Assembly (NCBI GenBank): GCA_958450325.1
Contig: OY288244.1
Span: 37,261,424-37,325,423, forward strand
Direction of reading: 5' to 3'
Length of the DNA stretch: 64,000 bases
Source of the DNA: Agrostemma githago
Taxonomy: Eukaryota > Streptophyta > Magnoliopsida > Caryophyllales > Caryophyllaceae
This document shows positions 32,542 through 44,401 of this stretch, piece by piece. The notes under the pieces are model-generated. The model ran no database searches. It was not told the origin of the DNA and saw only the letters and a list, made by a program, of their open reading frames with translations. Position 1 is the first letter of the stretch. The number at the start of each line of letters is the position of its first letter. A program made the translations under genes and the position numbers.

Positions 32542-33706
32542 TTTGCGGTTGTGTCTGGTGGACGGTGGCCTATCTGTAAGAACACCGCGTAATCAGAAAC
32601 CGAACCCAGATCTCGGAAAGAGATAAAAAAAGTACATCCCAAGCGGCACTAGGAAAGAAGGCTAAAGACTCGAAAAAGACACCTAGACGGACGACTCGTG
32701 GGTGGTATAACTTCCTTGGGACTTTGGCCTTGTGGGCCTAATCCCGATCGAAGTAAGGTCCACGTGAGACTTTTCCCTAGACTTTTGACTCGAGTGTATG
32801 GACGGACTTTCCTTTGTAGGGGTATGCCCTATGCGGGTTGGTCGTGCCTTGTCAAATAAGGCGGACTTGGGAAAGGGGGAAACTCGTGATATAGGATCAA
32901 CGGAGTTTCGACGCTCTGAACCCTCGACATACTATGCAAAGACCCGACACATGGATAAACGGTAGGTCCTATAATAAGGAAGATTCACTAGGAAAGTTGG
33001 GTGTTTTGAAATTTTGAAATTTGAATATAAAATGAGCGAATTTCCGAAAGTTCGAAAATTGAAAACGGAACTTCGAAAACCAAGATTAGAATTTTGAAAA
33101 TTCAGAAAATCGGAACGGTGTCGGAAATTTGAGGATTAAAATGGGCTAGAGAAAAAGGATATTTTGAGTCAAATCGTTGATCCTAAATTTCGGCGACATT
33201 CCGAATTTTGAAAGTTGGATATTTTTTGAAAAGACGGGTCCCGAAACGGATAGTATTTCGGGTTTTTTCAAAATTTGGTATTTTTGGAAATATGCATTTT
33301 TTTTTAAATGACGTTTTTTGAAGAAAAAAAATGACACGGAAACCAAGTAGCACGTAGTCAAATAAGCATTATAACGACGCTTGTGTATGCATTACGCTAA
33401 GTCTTGGTCGGTCAAAATAGGGTCTATACCAACAACGATGGCTTTCTCGTAAATCAGGACGGACTCCCTAAGCTGAGTTGGTCTTAGGACATGCCGCAAA
33501 ACCCATACGAGTTCCACCATCGAAGTCTTTATCGCACCCATGTAGGAATGCACCGCGGTATAGTGGGACGTCGGTCACAAGTAACCGGCCCGGGAAAAAT
33601 TTAGGTTATGCATGAATCATTAAACTAATGCGCGCACACTAATATACGAACGATTTCTCTTCGAGTCTCACCCTGGGAACCCCGATGACATGTGGTACAT
33701 CAGGTA
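32542..33706 (-). other. T1 leader, copy 1
   Basis: About 1.16 kb between primer site and gag. AT-rich parts with repeated GAAAATT/TTTGAAA words; no credible ORF. A long leader is normal for Tat elements. Confidence 0.7.
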
Positions 33707-33724
33707 TCCCCAGCGGAGTCGCCA
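33707..33724 (-). other. T1 primer binding site, copy 1
   Basis: Minus strand TGGCGACTCCGCTGGGGA, three bases from the LTR end TGTCCACA. The tRNA is not assigned with certainty; tRNA-Arg is reported for relatives. Confidence 0.8.
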
Positions 33725-33727
33725 AAT

Positions 33728-34510
33728 TGTGGACATGACGTAGGTCCACCCCGACGCGGCCACGCGCGAGTTTGGGTAGGCGAATGAATCTCGTGGTAAG
33801 ATTGTTCTCGGGTTCGAAATTTAAGTTAAAGTTGGAGTCGCCACCGAATTTATGGTAATTCGGAACCATTTGAGCCCACTCTATGTCGTCATGGGCTATA
33901 CACAAAGTACGACCCACTTCGATTTCAGAGTTTATGGCGTATGTCCCTTTGCATTGCGATACCGATACCATCTACAACGGTATCGTGTAAAGAATGACTC
34001 TCGTGCGCCAACGGTTTCGGGCATCCGGAAACCGAGGTTCTGAGTAAGGGGTGAGGGTACGTGTTGGGAAGCCCACTAAGGACACCCAACTCCGCCCGCA
34101 CAATGGCGGCCTCTACTAAGACATCGTTTGTGTTCGTGTACGCGCGCTAGTAAAACGACTAAATGATATGCAAACAGCGTTTTCGGCTAAGCATGCGAAT
34201 TATTGGTTAACTACGTCATTTTAATGCATCTTGATTCACGTCAAAGTGATTTAGCATGCGAGGTTCATTTATAAGGCAATAAACATCAAAATAAACAAAG
34301 CTCATAAATAAAATACAATATACACGGGCGGAAATACAACCCGGCCAAAACAAAATAACGAATAATAAAATAGCATGAATGGAAAATAAAAAAAAGAGCG
34401 ATAAATAATAACTTGAAACGGACCTGTATACAATACGTACAAACTAGACCGTAAGTCGTGTAAACGGACGAACCTCAACTGAATACACATTATTTTGTGT
34501 ATTAATCAAA
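33728..34510 (-). repeat. T1 5' LTR, truncated to 783 bp
   Basis: Matches 42183-42965 and stops at the duplication junction, so the promoter half of this LTR is missing. A 110-codon minus frame (33971-33639) spans LTR and primer site, but nothing supports it as a gene. Confidence 0.85.
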
Positions 34511-34545
34511 GGACGGTTGCTAGGGTGAGAGGTCTCCAACCGGGT

Positions 34546-35912
34546 ATGGACTACGATTTTCGAGCAAGCATGGGGTTTGATCTAAACTCCACATACTCGG
34601 GAGCCGATATGAGCTACTCCTCTCCTTCCATGAACCAAAGCTATGACATGACGTCCCCCTATCACTATCAAGCTTCTTGGGGTAATCAAGACTCTAGTGG
34701 GTATGAACTTCAAGGTTATGAAAATGGCTACCAACAAGTGAACGATTACCAATCCTACGATCATGGTGAATTACTCGAGTTATCAATGTGAACCCACCAT
34801 GTTCAATCAAGATTCACCTTATGGAAGCCAATACCCCCAAAACCCACCATAACCCTCCACCCCAACCACAATATGAACCCCATGACCCACAATACTACCA
34901 ATCACCTCAACCTCACTAGCAACAATATGATGCCCCACCCCTTGGGCATCATCAAGACACCATGTTTAATCAAGATTATCAAGATTATCATCAAGATTAT
35001 CAAGGAGCTTTACAAGACCCCAATGATCACCAATTGCCCGACACGGAGGTGTTTCACTCTATGCTTCAAATGCAAAGGAGCCTCCAAGAAACGGCCCTTC
35101 AATTGCAAAAAAAACAAGATGAATTATGGGTCCAATATCGGAAGGAAAACAAGGCGATGGATGCTCGATTAAATGCATTACCGGTTCAAACCGAAATGTA
35201 TTTATCCCGACCATCGCAATTAGATGAAGGGTGACCACTTGAGAGAGAGGAGCAACCTAACCATGAAGCCGCCGATGTAGTTCCCTTTGGAGGAGAGATT
35301 TGCTTTGAAGAACCTCAATCGTCTACCCAAAAAGTGACGAATGAGGATATGACCCTTGGTGAAGGCAACATTGGTGAGGAATTGGAGAAGGATGGTGAGT
35401 TGGATGATTTGGTGGAGTTTGTGAAGTTGTTGGATGAAATTGATAGCCTCGAGTTGCCCTTGTCCGAGAACGTGGATAAGCATCAAGAGCCCCTTGCTAG
35501 TGAACCAAGCGATGGTTTGGAAGGGATTGAAACCGCCGGTAGAAGTTTCGATACTCTCCTCCAAGATGATGTGGGGCCGAGTGATGAAGATGGGGAACCA
35601 CAGCTTGAGGAAAGTGTGGGGGTGTGCATCGAGGAGATGAGGCCAAAACCGCTTTTTGTGCCTCGTTTCTTGGAGATGAATCTTGCTAGTGATTGGAGGC
35701 GATGCCTAGGGAGGAAGAGGTCGGTTAAGCTCGTAGGATGGATAGACCCCGGAGACAACATGAATGATGACGTTGGGTCTTGGGATTCCTACTTCTTGCC
35801 TCCTCCTTGGAGGCCGTGGAGGTTGGCTAGGCTCGAGCGCTTCTTGGGCCTCCACTATGATGTCGGTAGCGCGTTCGACTTGCTCCTCCATGCCCTTGAG
35901 GGCTACGGTTGA
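34546..35912 (+). pseudogene. A2 residual ORF, copy 2
   Basis: Duplicate of 26078-27456 with its own lesions. A 2-base deletion near 34770 shifts the frame after YDHG, and a TGA replaces Cys near 35232. It lacks the three indels of copy 1: the QDYQDYHQDYQ part, the 8-A run and the last junction are in frame. From 35334 to the stop at 35910 it is open (EDMTLGEGNIG to LLLHALEGYG). The shared TAG before QQYDAPP shows that stop predates the duplication. Confidence 0.65.
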
Positions 35913-38900
35913 AGAAGAGTCCACCATCCTAGGTTTGACGGAGTTCCTAAAGAACCGTCATGTTGTATATTCTCGTCTCTTCTTTAGAGTACTTGTGCTT
36001 GTATTTGTGTGTTTTATCTCTTGATTTTGTTAGTTTTGTGATATTCTTGTAATTGTTTTGGTATTTTGATGAGCGATGTGAGGGAGTGAATTTGATGTGT
36101 ACTTTGAGTTTATAGTGATAGGTGAAGTGAAGGTGACTCCTAGAAAGGAGTGGTTAGTGATAGAGCTTGGATCGTGAGCATGGGAGCCGGTTTTTGGGGT
36201 CATGGGAGTCATGAAGACCCTTCCCGACCGGGAAGGGTGTGTCGTCCCGACCGGGATGGGGTCGTCCCGATCGGGATGAGGGTGCCAAAAATCGAGTCCA
36301 CTGGAGTGTTATCCCGATCGGGAAGGAGGCTTCCCGACCGGGACGGGTATGTCATCCCGACCGGGACCATCCATCCCGACCGGGATGATCCCCTACTCCT
36401 TTTTGGTGCTTCTTCTTCGACATTTAAGCCCACCCAACCATTGTATACCCCCACCCAACCTCCCTACCTTCCTTGCTCATATCATACCACCCACATACTT
36501 CATTTTCATATCCTCACTTCATCTTCTATCTACTTTAGACCGGTATACACACCAATTTCCACCCCCTCACACCATTATAAACCCACTACCTTAGCCATGC
36601 GGTTTTATCAAGCTTGAAGCGGGATAGCAATGATGAAGACAAGCAAGTGCCTATATTGATCTATGAGACGATGGAGCGAGTGAGTTGCTAACCTATTGGT
36701 ACGGCAACTATCCTTTCTTTCCCGTCTTTTATAGCTTGTTTTCTTTTGTGTTTATTCCCTTCCCCTTGTACACTTTTGTGTCTTGAAGTCATGGTGGCCT
36801 TCGAGGCCTTGGTTTTGGTTACTCCCGATTCTCGATGATGTGACTACATCGAGAGTCATTTTTCAAAATCCAAATTTTACAAGTTTTTCACCCTTTCTTT
36901 TTGAGGATTTAGTCGGATTTAGGAGGAATCCGGGCTAGGTGACTTGATTACACCTAGTCCTCCCCTCCCATTTCCTTTTATTTCCTTCTTTTTATTTTTC
37001 TTCCCCCTTCCATATCTTTTTCTTGTCTCGGCCCATGGTGACTTGACTACACCCCGGCCGGACACCTTCTACCCTTTTCTCCACTTTTCTTTTTGATTTC
37101 TAGCTTTATTTTCGTAGTTTCTTTTGTGCTCCCATGCACTACGGTCGAGCATGAGGACATGGCTCGACTTAAGTGTGGGGGAGTGGTATTCTAGCATAGT
37201 TAGCTTTATTTTTGTAGTTTTTCGAAAAAAATCTTTAAAAAATCCTAAAAATTTGAAAAATTTTCACAAAAATCAAACAGATTTTCTTTTGTGTGTTTTC
37301 CTTTATGTGTCGTTATGTCGTATTTTTGCTTTGTTGTGCGTGTTTTGCCCCCCTTTTTCCTTATAGGTTGCCTAATCGCCGTTAGCTTTGGTGAGCTTTC
37401 AAGACTTCCGGTAACATCTCTTCATCCCTTTTTCCCTCTTCGCTTCTTGTGAGTTTGGAGGAGATTTGTGATGATGTGTGCTCGGGAGGAGCTTTGTAAA
37501 GATTGTGGTGGATTTGGAGACTTGTTTGAAGATCGGGGTGGTGTTTGTTTTGTTTATGTGTTGTTTCTCCTTGTTTTTCTTTGTTTTGTTTTGTTTTGTC
37601 TCTTTTTCTTTCGTTTTCGTTGAGTCTTTGTTTTTTGTTTTGTTGTGTGTCATGTGTGTAAACCGTTTTCGAAAACCCGGTTTAGAGGCTAGTGTGCAGG
37701 TGTTTACTTTCCCTTTTTAGTGGTATAAATCGAGTCTTGGACTTTAATCTAGTAGAATGACCCTAAATCAATGATTTCGTTGGTCCTTTACCTTGAGTCC
37801 ACCTAGCTTACTAGGGATTTACTACGGGATTTGCATTTTGACCATTATGACCACCCACGGTGTGAAAAGGCCTTGGTTGCCGAGTCCCGTCCCTTAGGTG
37901 ACCATGTTTAGGATTGTTTGATTAGTCCAAGTTCTCCACTTTTTGTGGGTTTGAAGGGAAATCGCGACCCCCGACTTACCCATTTACCTACCTCCCACAC
38001 ATTTCCACACAATAAAATTGCAAATTGTTGATTTCGTCTTTCTTTGCAATAAGAAATGCCAAAAAGCCTAATCTTGCCAAGAAAGGGCAAAGAAAAGAAA
38101 AAGAAAGAAAATGAAAGAAAGAAAAGAATGAAGAAAAAGAAAAGGCACAAAAGCCAAAAAGAAAATAGAAAAGAAGAAAAAAAAGAATGGCATGGCAAAA
38201 CAAAACAAAAATGCAAAAGAAAGGAGAAAATGCCAAAAGAAAATCGTCTCACAAAAAGATCTTAACCCCACAAAAATAAGCCTTTTCCCGACTTTTGCCG
38301 TGAAGAGCCTACCAAAGGACCGAGTCCCGAGGAAGGATGATAGCGGCATTAGTCGGTCTTCCCTCATTTTGCATGTTTTCCACCTTTTTTACTTGGACTA
38401 GTTAGGCGGTTTCGGACATGGGACGACCCTCTTGGCTCATTGCTAAAGGGGGCGGGGTCTCACTTACCTACAGTGTCGACTAACACCGTGGTTCATCCTT
38501 TTTCCATCCCGCCGATCATCCCGTAGTACGTTTTTAGAAAGTTAGGAGGACCTAGGTAAGTTACCAACATTTCTGTTGCTTTATCGTCATACTATTAGGG
38601 TTTAGTCCACCTCGGTTTGTATTGCTAGCTTGGGAACGTTGTCACTTACCTCGAGTCCTAAACCGGTGCTTCTTTCACCGCTTTTAGAGGGAAGCGGTAT
38701 TTGTTTTTCTTTTGGGTGCAACCTTTTGTGTGTTTGTTTGTTTATGTGTTTTGTGTCCGGTTGCATCCACAGTTTTGTCGCAAGACCCGACTTGCCTTGC
38801 GGAGTGCACTTTTCCTCTAAGTGCACTCGCGTGAGTTGAAAGGGCGTAGGGTGCGGTAATACTCATTCGGCTAGTATAGTAGTTAGTATATGCTTACTCG

Positions 38901-38930
38901 AGGGCGAGTAAGGGTTAAGTGTGGGGGAGT
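35913..38930 (+). other. A2 3' non-coding region, duplicated
   Basis: As 27457-30473: dyads at about 36221-36387, hairpin 36827-36857, internal polypurine copy near 37168-37183, A/G-rich tract near 38075-38235, shorter TTTG run, terminal polypurine tract just before 38931. No gene. Confidence 0.8.
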
Positions 38931-40458
38931 TGATAAGTGTGGTTTGTAGTGCCTATTTCGTAGTGTTTTGGTCCCATTTTCCTTGTGGAAACGCTCCTTG
39001 GGAGCGGTTTAGGGGCTACTTATGCTTCCTCTAGCTCGTTTCAGGTTCCCGAGACCCTTCGTGAAGAGTTGGAGCCATTCCGACTCAATACATACACTTT
39101 TCGGAGCCAACGAAGTGGAGGAACGATCACTCGATGCCTTGGATTCGACCCCGAGACCTTGGGACCCAATCCCGAGCCTCCGAGACCCGATCCCGAGTCC
39201 CGAGAATCGATGAGAAGTCCATGTGAAGCAAGGAGGGACCAAAATGATCATATTGGAGGCCTACAAGACTCATCCCCGACGGGTATGACCTCATCCTGTC
39301 CGGGATGAAGTGCGAACAAAGAAGCTCTTCTGCTGAGTCAACCGGGACGGGATGAGCCATCCCGGACGGGACCATGGAGCCATCCCGGACGGGACCATGA
39401 AGCCATCCCGGACGGGACCATCCATCCCGACCGGGATGACCCAGTTACAGCTCCGCCTTGTTTCTTTCAATTCCTTTCCACTTGTAACCCTATATATACC
39501 CCCCTCTTGTATTAAGGCACCATCTTATGTTATGTTCTTCACTTCCCACTAAACCCTAGACTACTTTAGGTTAGATTAGATTAGATTAGTGTAGATTAGT
39601 CTTTAGATTATCGTTAATTATAGATTAGTGCTTGTAATTTGGATTTTTTCAAGATCTTCACCAAGCTTGACAAACTTGGATGTTTGTTTTGGGTTCTTCC
39701 ATTTATGCAAGTTTTCTTCTTCTTTTCATCTTCACTAGTATGGTATAATCCTCTTCCTTTTTACTCCTTTCTTGTTTAATTCATCCAAGTTTGCATCTTT
39801 GATTGTTGTATTGTTCTTAGTTCATTGTTTTCACTAGTTTCATTATGGATGTTTTGTTTCTTGTTTTGATTCCTCTTGTTCTTGTTAGAATTAGTTGGAT
39901 AATGTTAGAGTAGTGTTCTTGCTAGGGTTAGTAGGGTGATTAGGGTGTTAATTGGGTGATTAAGGGTTTGTTGGAGTTGTTGGTGGAAGATTTGGGTTTC
40001 CTCTTGGTTGATGCATATCACATGTTTGTTGGAATGCTTGAATGACTAAGTAGGTTGTAATGCTTGTTTTTCTTGTCTTTCTTTGTCATGTGTGTCGCCG
40101 GATGGGTTCCATGAGGAACCTCTAGGTCGGTCTAAGTTGCGAGAGCCCGGACCAACCTAGATCACCCTACTACCTCCTTCACTCTAGCTCTTCCTTGACC
40201 ATTCCGTTACCCCTCTGACCCCGACCTAATCCTAGCCCGTTTTCCTTGTTTGTTTCTCCGGTATTTTAGTCTTAGTCTAGCTCTCTCTCCCCTTCTATCA
40301 TTCTCTAGCTTAGCTCGTTGACTTAGTCTCGTTTTTGGGCGAACTTGGTCTAGACACCTCTACCGTCCCCGTGGATTCGACCCGACTTGCCCTATCTACC
40401 GTAGGAATAGCCGGTTAATTATTTGGTGGCGGGATTCCGCGACAAATCCCTCCCATCA
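38931..40458 (+). repeat. A2 3' LTR, duplicated (1528 bp)
   Basis: Copy of 30474-32002, followed by ACCGC and T1 gag. It is not an independent insertion: its flanks duplicate those of unit 1 and there is no 5' LTR of its own. Confidence 0.93.
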
Positions 40459-40997
40459 ACCGCGTCTTGGATCTCGGTGTTGTCAGCATAGTTTCGAGCA
40501 AACTCGGTAGCCACATCATCCCAAGTAGGGTATTTCTTTGGGTCTAGCCTATAGTACCCGGCCCGTGGGTGCTTTTCAAGGGACGCAGCAAAAAGTTTCT
40601 TGAACATTGAAGAATCTACCCCTTTGATAGCCATGAATTCTTTGAAGGCCCGTACATGTAGTAACGGGTCCTTGGTTCCTTCAAACATGGGCAAGCCTGT
40701 GAGATTAAGGTTTGCAGGCAGCTTGTCACTTACCGGGGAGTACTCTCGGCTATTCTCCCGATGAATATTGTTACTCCCAGCCAAATGGACTTGTTATTCT
40801 AGTCGGCGTACCGCGCTGACTAGTTCAGCTAGAGGCTCAGTAGCCTCGGTATTAGGAGCCCTTTGCTCCACTGCAGCCATACGAGCAACGATGGCCACTT
40901 GACCAGCCCTCATTTCAGTCAGTTGGGCATCAATGTCGGTTTGTTTGGCGGCCATGGCATCCATGGAGGCCTTCAGGTTGTTCAGAGCTGCTTCCAT
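40459..40997 (-). pseudogene. gag: T1 gag N-terminal part, copy 2
   Basis: Same as 32003-32541, including the TAA at the former Glu codon. It begins at ATG 40997 and ends at the LTR boundary. No pol is attached. Confidence 0.85.
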
Positions 40998-42161
40998 TTT
41001 GCGGTTGTGTCTGGTGGACGGTGGCCTATCTGTAAGAACACCGCGTAATCAGAAACCGAACCCAGATCTCGGAAAGAGATAAAAAAAGTACATCCCAAGC
41101 GGCACTAGGAAAGAAGGCTAAAGACTCGAAAAAGACACCTAGACGGACGACTCGTGGGTGGTATAACTTCCTTGGGACTTTGGCCTTGTGGGCCTAATCC
41201 CGATCGAAGTAAGGTCCACGTGAGACTTTTCCCTAGACTTTTGACTCGAGTGTATGGACGGACTTTCCTTTGTAGGGGTATGCCCTACGCGGGTTGGTCG
41301 TGCCTTGTCAAATAAGGCGGACTTGGGAAAGGGGGAAACTCGTGATATAGGATCAACGGAGTTTCGACGCTCTGAACCCTCGACATACTATGCAAAGACC
41401 CGACACATGGATAAACGGTAGGTCCTATAATAAGGAAGATTCACTAGGAAAGTTGGATGTTTTGAAATTTTGAAATTTGAATATAAAATGAGCGAATTTC
41501 CGAAAGTTCGAAAATTGAAAACGGAACTTCGAAAACCAAGATTAGAATTTTGAAAATTCAGAAAATCGAAACGGTGTCGGAAATTTGAGGATTAAAATGG
41601 GCTAGAGAAAAAGGATATTTTGAGTCAAATCGTTGATCCTAAATTTCGGCGCCATTCCGAATTTTGAAAGTTGGATATTTTTTGAAAAGACGGGTCCCGA
41701 AACGGATAGTATTTCGGGTTTTTTCAAAATTTGGTATTTTTGGAAATATGCATTTTTTTTGAAATGACGTTTTTTGAAAAAAAAAATGACACGGAAACCA
41801 AGTAGCACGTAGTCAAACAAGCATTATAACGACGCTTGTGTATGCATTACGCTAAGTCTTGGTCGGTCAAAATAGGGTCTATACCAACAACGATGGCTTT
41901 CTCGTAAATCAGGACGGACTCCCTAAGCTGAGTTGGTCTTAGGACATGCCGCAAAACCCAAACGAGTTCCACCATCGAAGTCTTTAGCGCACCCATGTAG
42001 GAATGCACCGCGGTATAGTGGGACGTCGGTCACAAGTAACCGGCCAGGGCAAAATTTAGGTTATGCATGAATCATTAAACTAATGCGCGCACACTAATAT
42101 ACGAACGATTTCTCTTCGAGTCTCACCCTGGGAACCCCGATGACATGTGGTACATCAGGTA
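40998..42161 (-). other. T1 leader, copy 2
   Basis: Duplicate of 32542-33706; no gene seen. Confidence 0.7.
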
Positions 42162-42179
42162 TCCCCAGCGGAGTCGCCA
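42162..42179 (-). other. T1 primer binding site, copy 2
   Basis: TGGCGACTCCGCTGGGGA on the minus strand, beside the complete LTR 42183-44819. Confidence 0.8.
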
Positions 42180-43265
42180 AATTGTGGACATGACGTAGGT
42201 CCACCCCGACGCGGCCACGCGCGAGTTTGGGTAGGCGAATGAATTTCGTGGTAAGATTGTTCTCGGGTTCGAAATTTAAGTCAAAGTTGGAGTCGCCACC
42301 GAATTTATGGTAATTCGGAACCATTTGAGCCCACTCTATGTCGTCATGGGCTATACACAAAGTACGACCCACTTCGATTTCAGAGTTTATGGCGTATGTC
42401 CCTTTGCATTGTGATACCGATACCATCTACAACGGTATCGTGTAAAGAATGACTCTCGTGCGCCAACGGTTTCGGGCATCCGGAAACCGAGGTTCTGAGT
42501 AAGGGGTGAGGGTACGTGTTGGGAAGCCCACTAAGGACACCCAACTCCGCCCGCACAATGGCGGCCTCTACTAAGACATCGTTTGTGTTCGTGTACGCGC
42601 GCTAGTAAAACGACTAAATGATATGCAAACAGCGTTTTCGGCTAAGCATGCAAATTATTGGTTAACTACGTCATTTTAATGCATCTTGATTCACGTCAAA
42701 GTGATTTAGCATGCGAGGTTCATTTATAAGGCAATAAACATCAAAATAAACAAAGCTCATAAATAAAATACAATATACACGGGCGGAAATACAACCCGGC
42801 CAAAACAAAATAACGAATAATAAAATAGCATGAATGAAAAATAAAAAAAAGAGCGATAAATAATAACTTGAAACGGACCTGTATACAATACGTACAAACT
42901 AGACCGTAAGTCGTGTAAACGGACGAACCTCAACTGAATACACATTATTTTGTGTATTAATCGAAGGACGGAGATATAGGACCTAGGCGTCATGCTAGCC
43001 CGATCCCGAATCTCGATGCCTTGTCCCGACTTATCACATCACAAAATGGCGTCTTGGTTAGCCATATATTAGACACGACTAAAGAGTCGGCAATATAAGG
43101 CTAATCGTGAAAGACTACGATCAAAGTCGTTAAAGTGTCGTGATATGCATGGATTTTGAAAAATGGGATCACGTGATCGACTTTACACGTGATGACTTAA
43201 GTCGTAAAAAAAGACGAGGCTCGAATGTTGCATTAAAGCTCTCGGATTTCTGGGCTACAGGACCC

Positions 43266-43372
43266 ACTCGATCGAGTCAAGGCATGGACTCGATCGAGTG
43301 CATCTTCGAAGTAGCTACTGCCCAGTTTTTGGGGTGCTACTCGATCGAGTGGCTCATGGTACTCGGTCGAGT
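43266..43372. promoter_or_regulatory. Four-dyad module, Tat LTR transcribed part
   Basis: ACTCG-NN-CGAGT at 43266, 43288, 43339 and 43361 (steps 22, 51, 22); centres AT, AT, AT, GT. On the minus strand it is downstream of the TATA box. Confidence 0.75.
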
Positions 43373-44260
43373 GCCCCCTGTACGAGGCATGGCTCGTTTC
43401 TTTTTTATTTTCTTAAAATCGATGATTGGCCGAGTTAAATAAAAATATCGTATGATTTAGATTTAACACGGCTTCCGGTATTATAATCATGTATTATACA
43501 ATTATAATACCGTTATCGAAATTTTGTGGAAAAATGTTATTGTTTAGCGAAAAGTTTGATTAGTGACAAGATTGTAGTCCTCCGCGTCACGACATCGATA
43601 CTAATTCTACCGGATTATGTGATGTCGGTTTTCGCCTCAATGGATCTCGCACTAATCCTAGAAATGGAGTCAAATACGTTCAACTATGATCGACCACGAT
43701 CACATCATACCCTTGAGCACATTGAGGCGGCGCTCCTCGAAAGGGTGCCACCTCCGTCGTTACTCGTAAAGGGATTAGACGGACTTTAGGCGATCGTCAT
43801 AGTCAAACGCATTTAGATCCGAATTTTAATACTATTATAAATATACGCGGTATATGATGTGTTAGTAACGAAAAGAAAAAAGTTAGTGAATAATGAAAAT
43901 GTTAATATAATGCTAAAGTTAGTGTTAGTATACTAATTCGACTATAATATAAACAATGCGAAAATGTAAATAAAAAACGAAGTAGTAAGGATCGAGATGG
44001 GGTTTAGGACACCCTCAACATACATGCTTAGTAAAGGCCTCGGAAATGGACTCGTAATAGCGGCGTGAACGCGGGAGTATCGAGGATGTATGCAAGTTAT
44101 GGTGTGTGTGTGTGTGTTTGTCGGTTTTTTGAGGGACAAATGGCTCGGTTTTTTGTGTAGTATTGCTTAGGATTGTAGTGTAGAGAGTTTGGGTGAATTA
44201 GGGTAGAAATGTAGGGTAGAATTGCATTAGAAAAAGCTGAAAAATGAGAAGGGTTGGAGG

Positions 44261-44271
44261 GGTATTTATAG
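44261..44271 (-). promoter_or_regulatory. Tat LTR TATA box
   Basis: Minus strand CTATAAATACC, about 550 bases into the LTR from the T2 side. The nearest dyad is 24 bp upstream. Confidence 0.75.
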
Positions 44272-44294
44272 AGAATACCTCACGACCTAGGGTC

Positions 44295-44401
44295 ACTCGA
44301 TCGAGTGGCCCTAGTGCACTCGATCGAGGGCCTTTGAAAATGGGTCTGTTTCGGTTTATGAGGCTCCACTCGACCGAGTGGGTCAATCCACTCGATCGAG
44401 T
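44295..44401. promoter_or_regulatory. Four-dyad module upstream of the Tat LTR TATA box
   Basis: Sites at 44295, 44318 (last base changed), 44368 and 44390 (steps 23, 50, 22); centres AT, AT, AC, AT. Its place just upstream of the promoter suggests regulation. Confidence 0.75.

Larger units (their letters stand above)
14017..34510 (-). mobile_element. T1: Tat/Retand-like Ty3/gypsy element, degenerate and rearranged
   Basis: Read on the minus strand the element has a truncated 5' LTR (33728-34510), a primer site (33707-33724), a long leader, gag (32541-32003 and 24235-22576, split by A2), pol (22571-18360) and then the antisense ORF. A tandem duplication repeats part of pol and the antisense tail (14715-17842 and 17844-20963). 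E3 cuts the antisense ORF at 14017, so the 3' LTR is off-window. Gag and pol have several frameshifts and stops; the element is inactive. Lineage is judged from dual RNase H, the TGTAGACA LTR ends and the antisense ORF. Confidence 0.85.
26043..34510. repeat. 8.46 kb tandem duplication, unit 1
   Basis: Runs from the A2 ORF start through its 3' LTR and the T1 gag start, leader, primer site and first 783 bp of LTR. Unit 2 is 34511-42965. The 6 bp GGACGG occurs at 26043-26048, at the junction 34511-34516 and at 42966-42971, so the duplication probably arose at this microhomology. Confidence 0.92.
34511..42965. repeat. 8.46 kb tandem duplication, unit 2
   Basis: 8455 bp, colinear with unit 1 apart from small indels. 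Roughly one difference per hundred bases in the ORF part, fewer elsewhere. It contains A2 from its ORF to the 3' LTR, then T1 gag start, leader, primer site and LTR beginning. Confidence 0.92.

Noticed and set aside
33639..33971. 110-codon minus frame, open also in the duplicate (42094-42426)
   Set aside because: It spans LTR and primer site; the two copies are a recent duplication, so shared openness is weak evidence.
38931..40458. An independent third Athila-like insertion
   Set aside because: Flanks and target duplication copy are those of A2 and there is no separate 5' LTR; it belongs to the 8.46 kb duplication.
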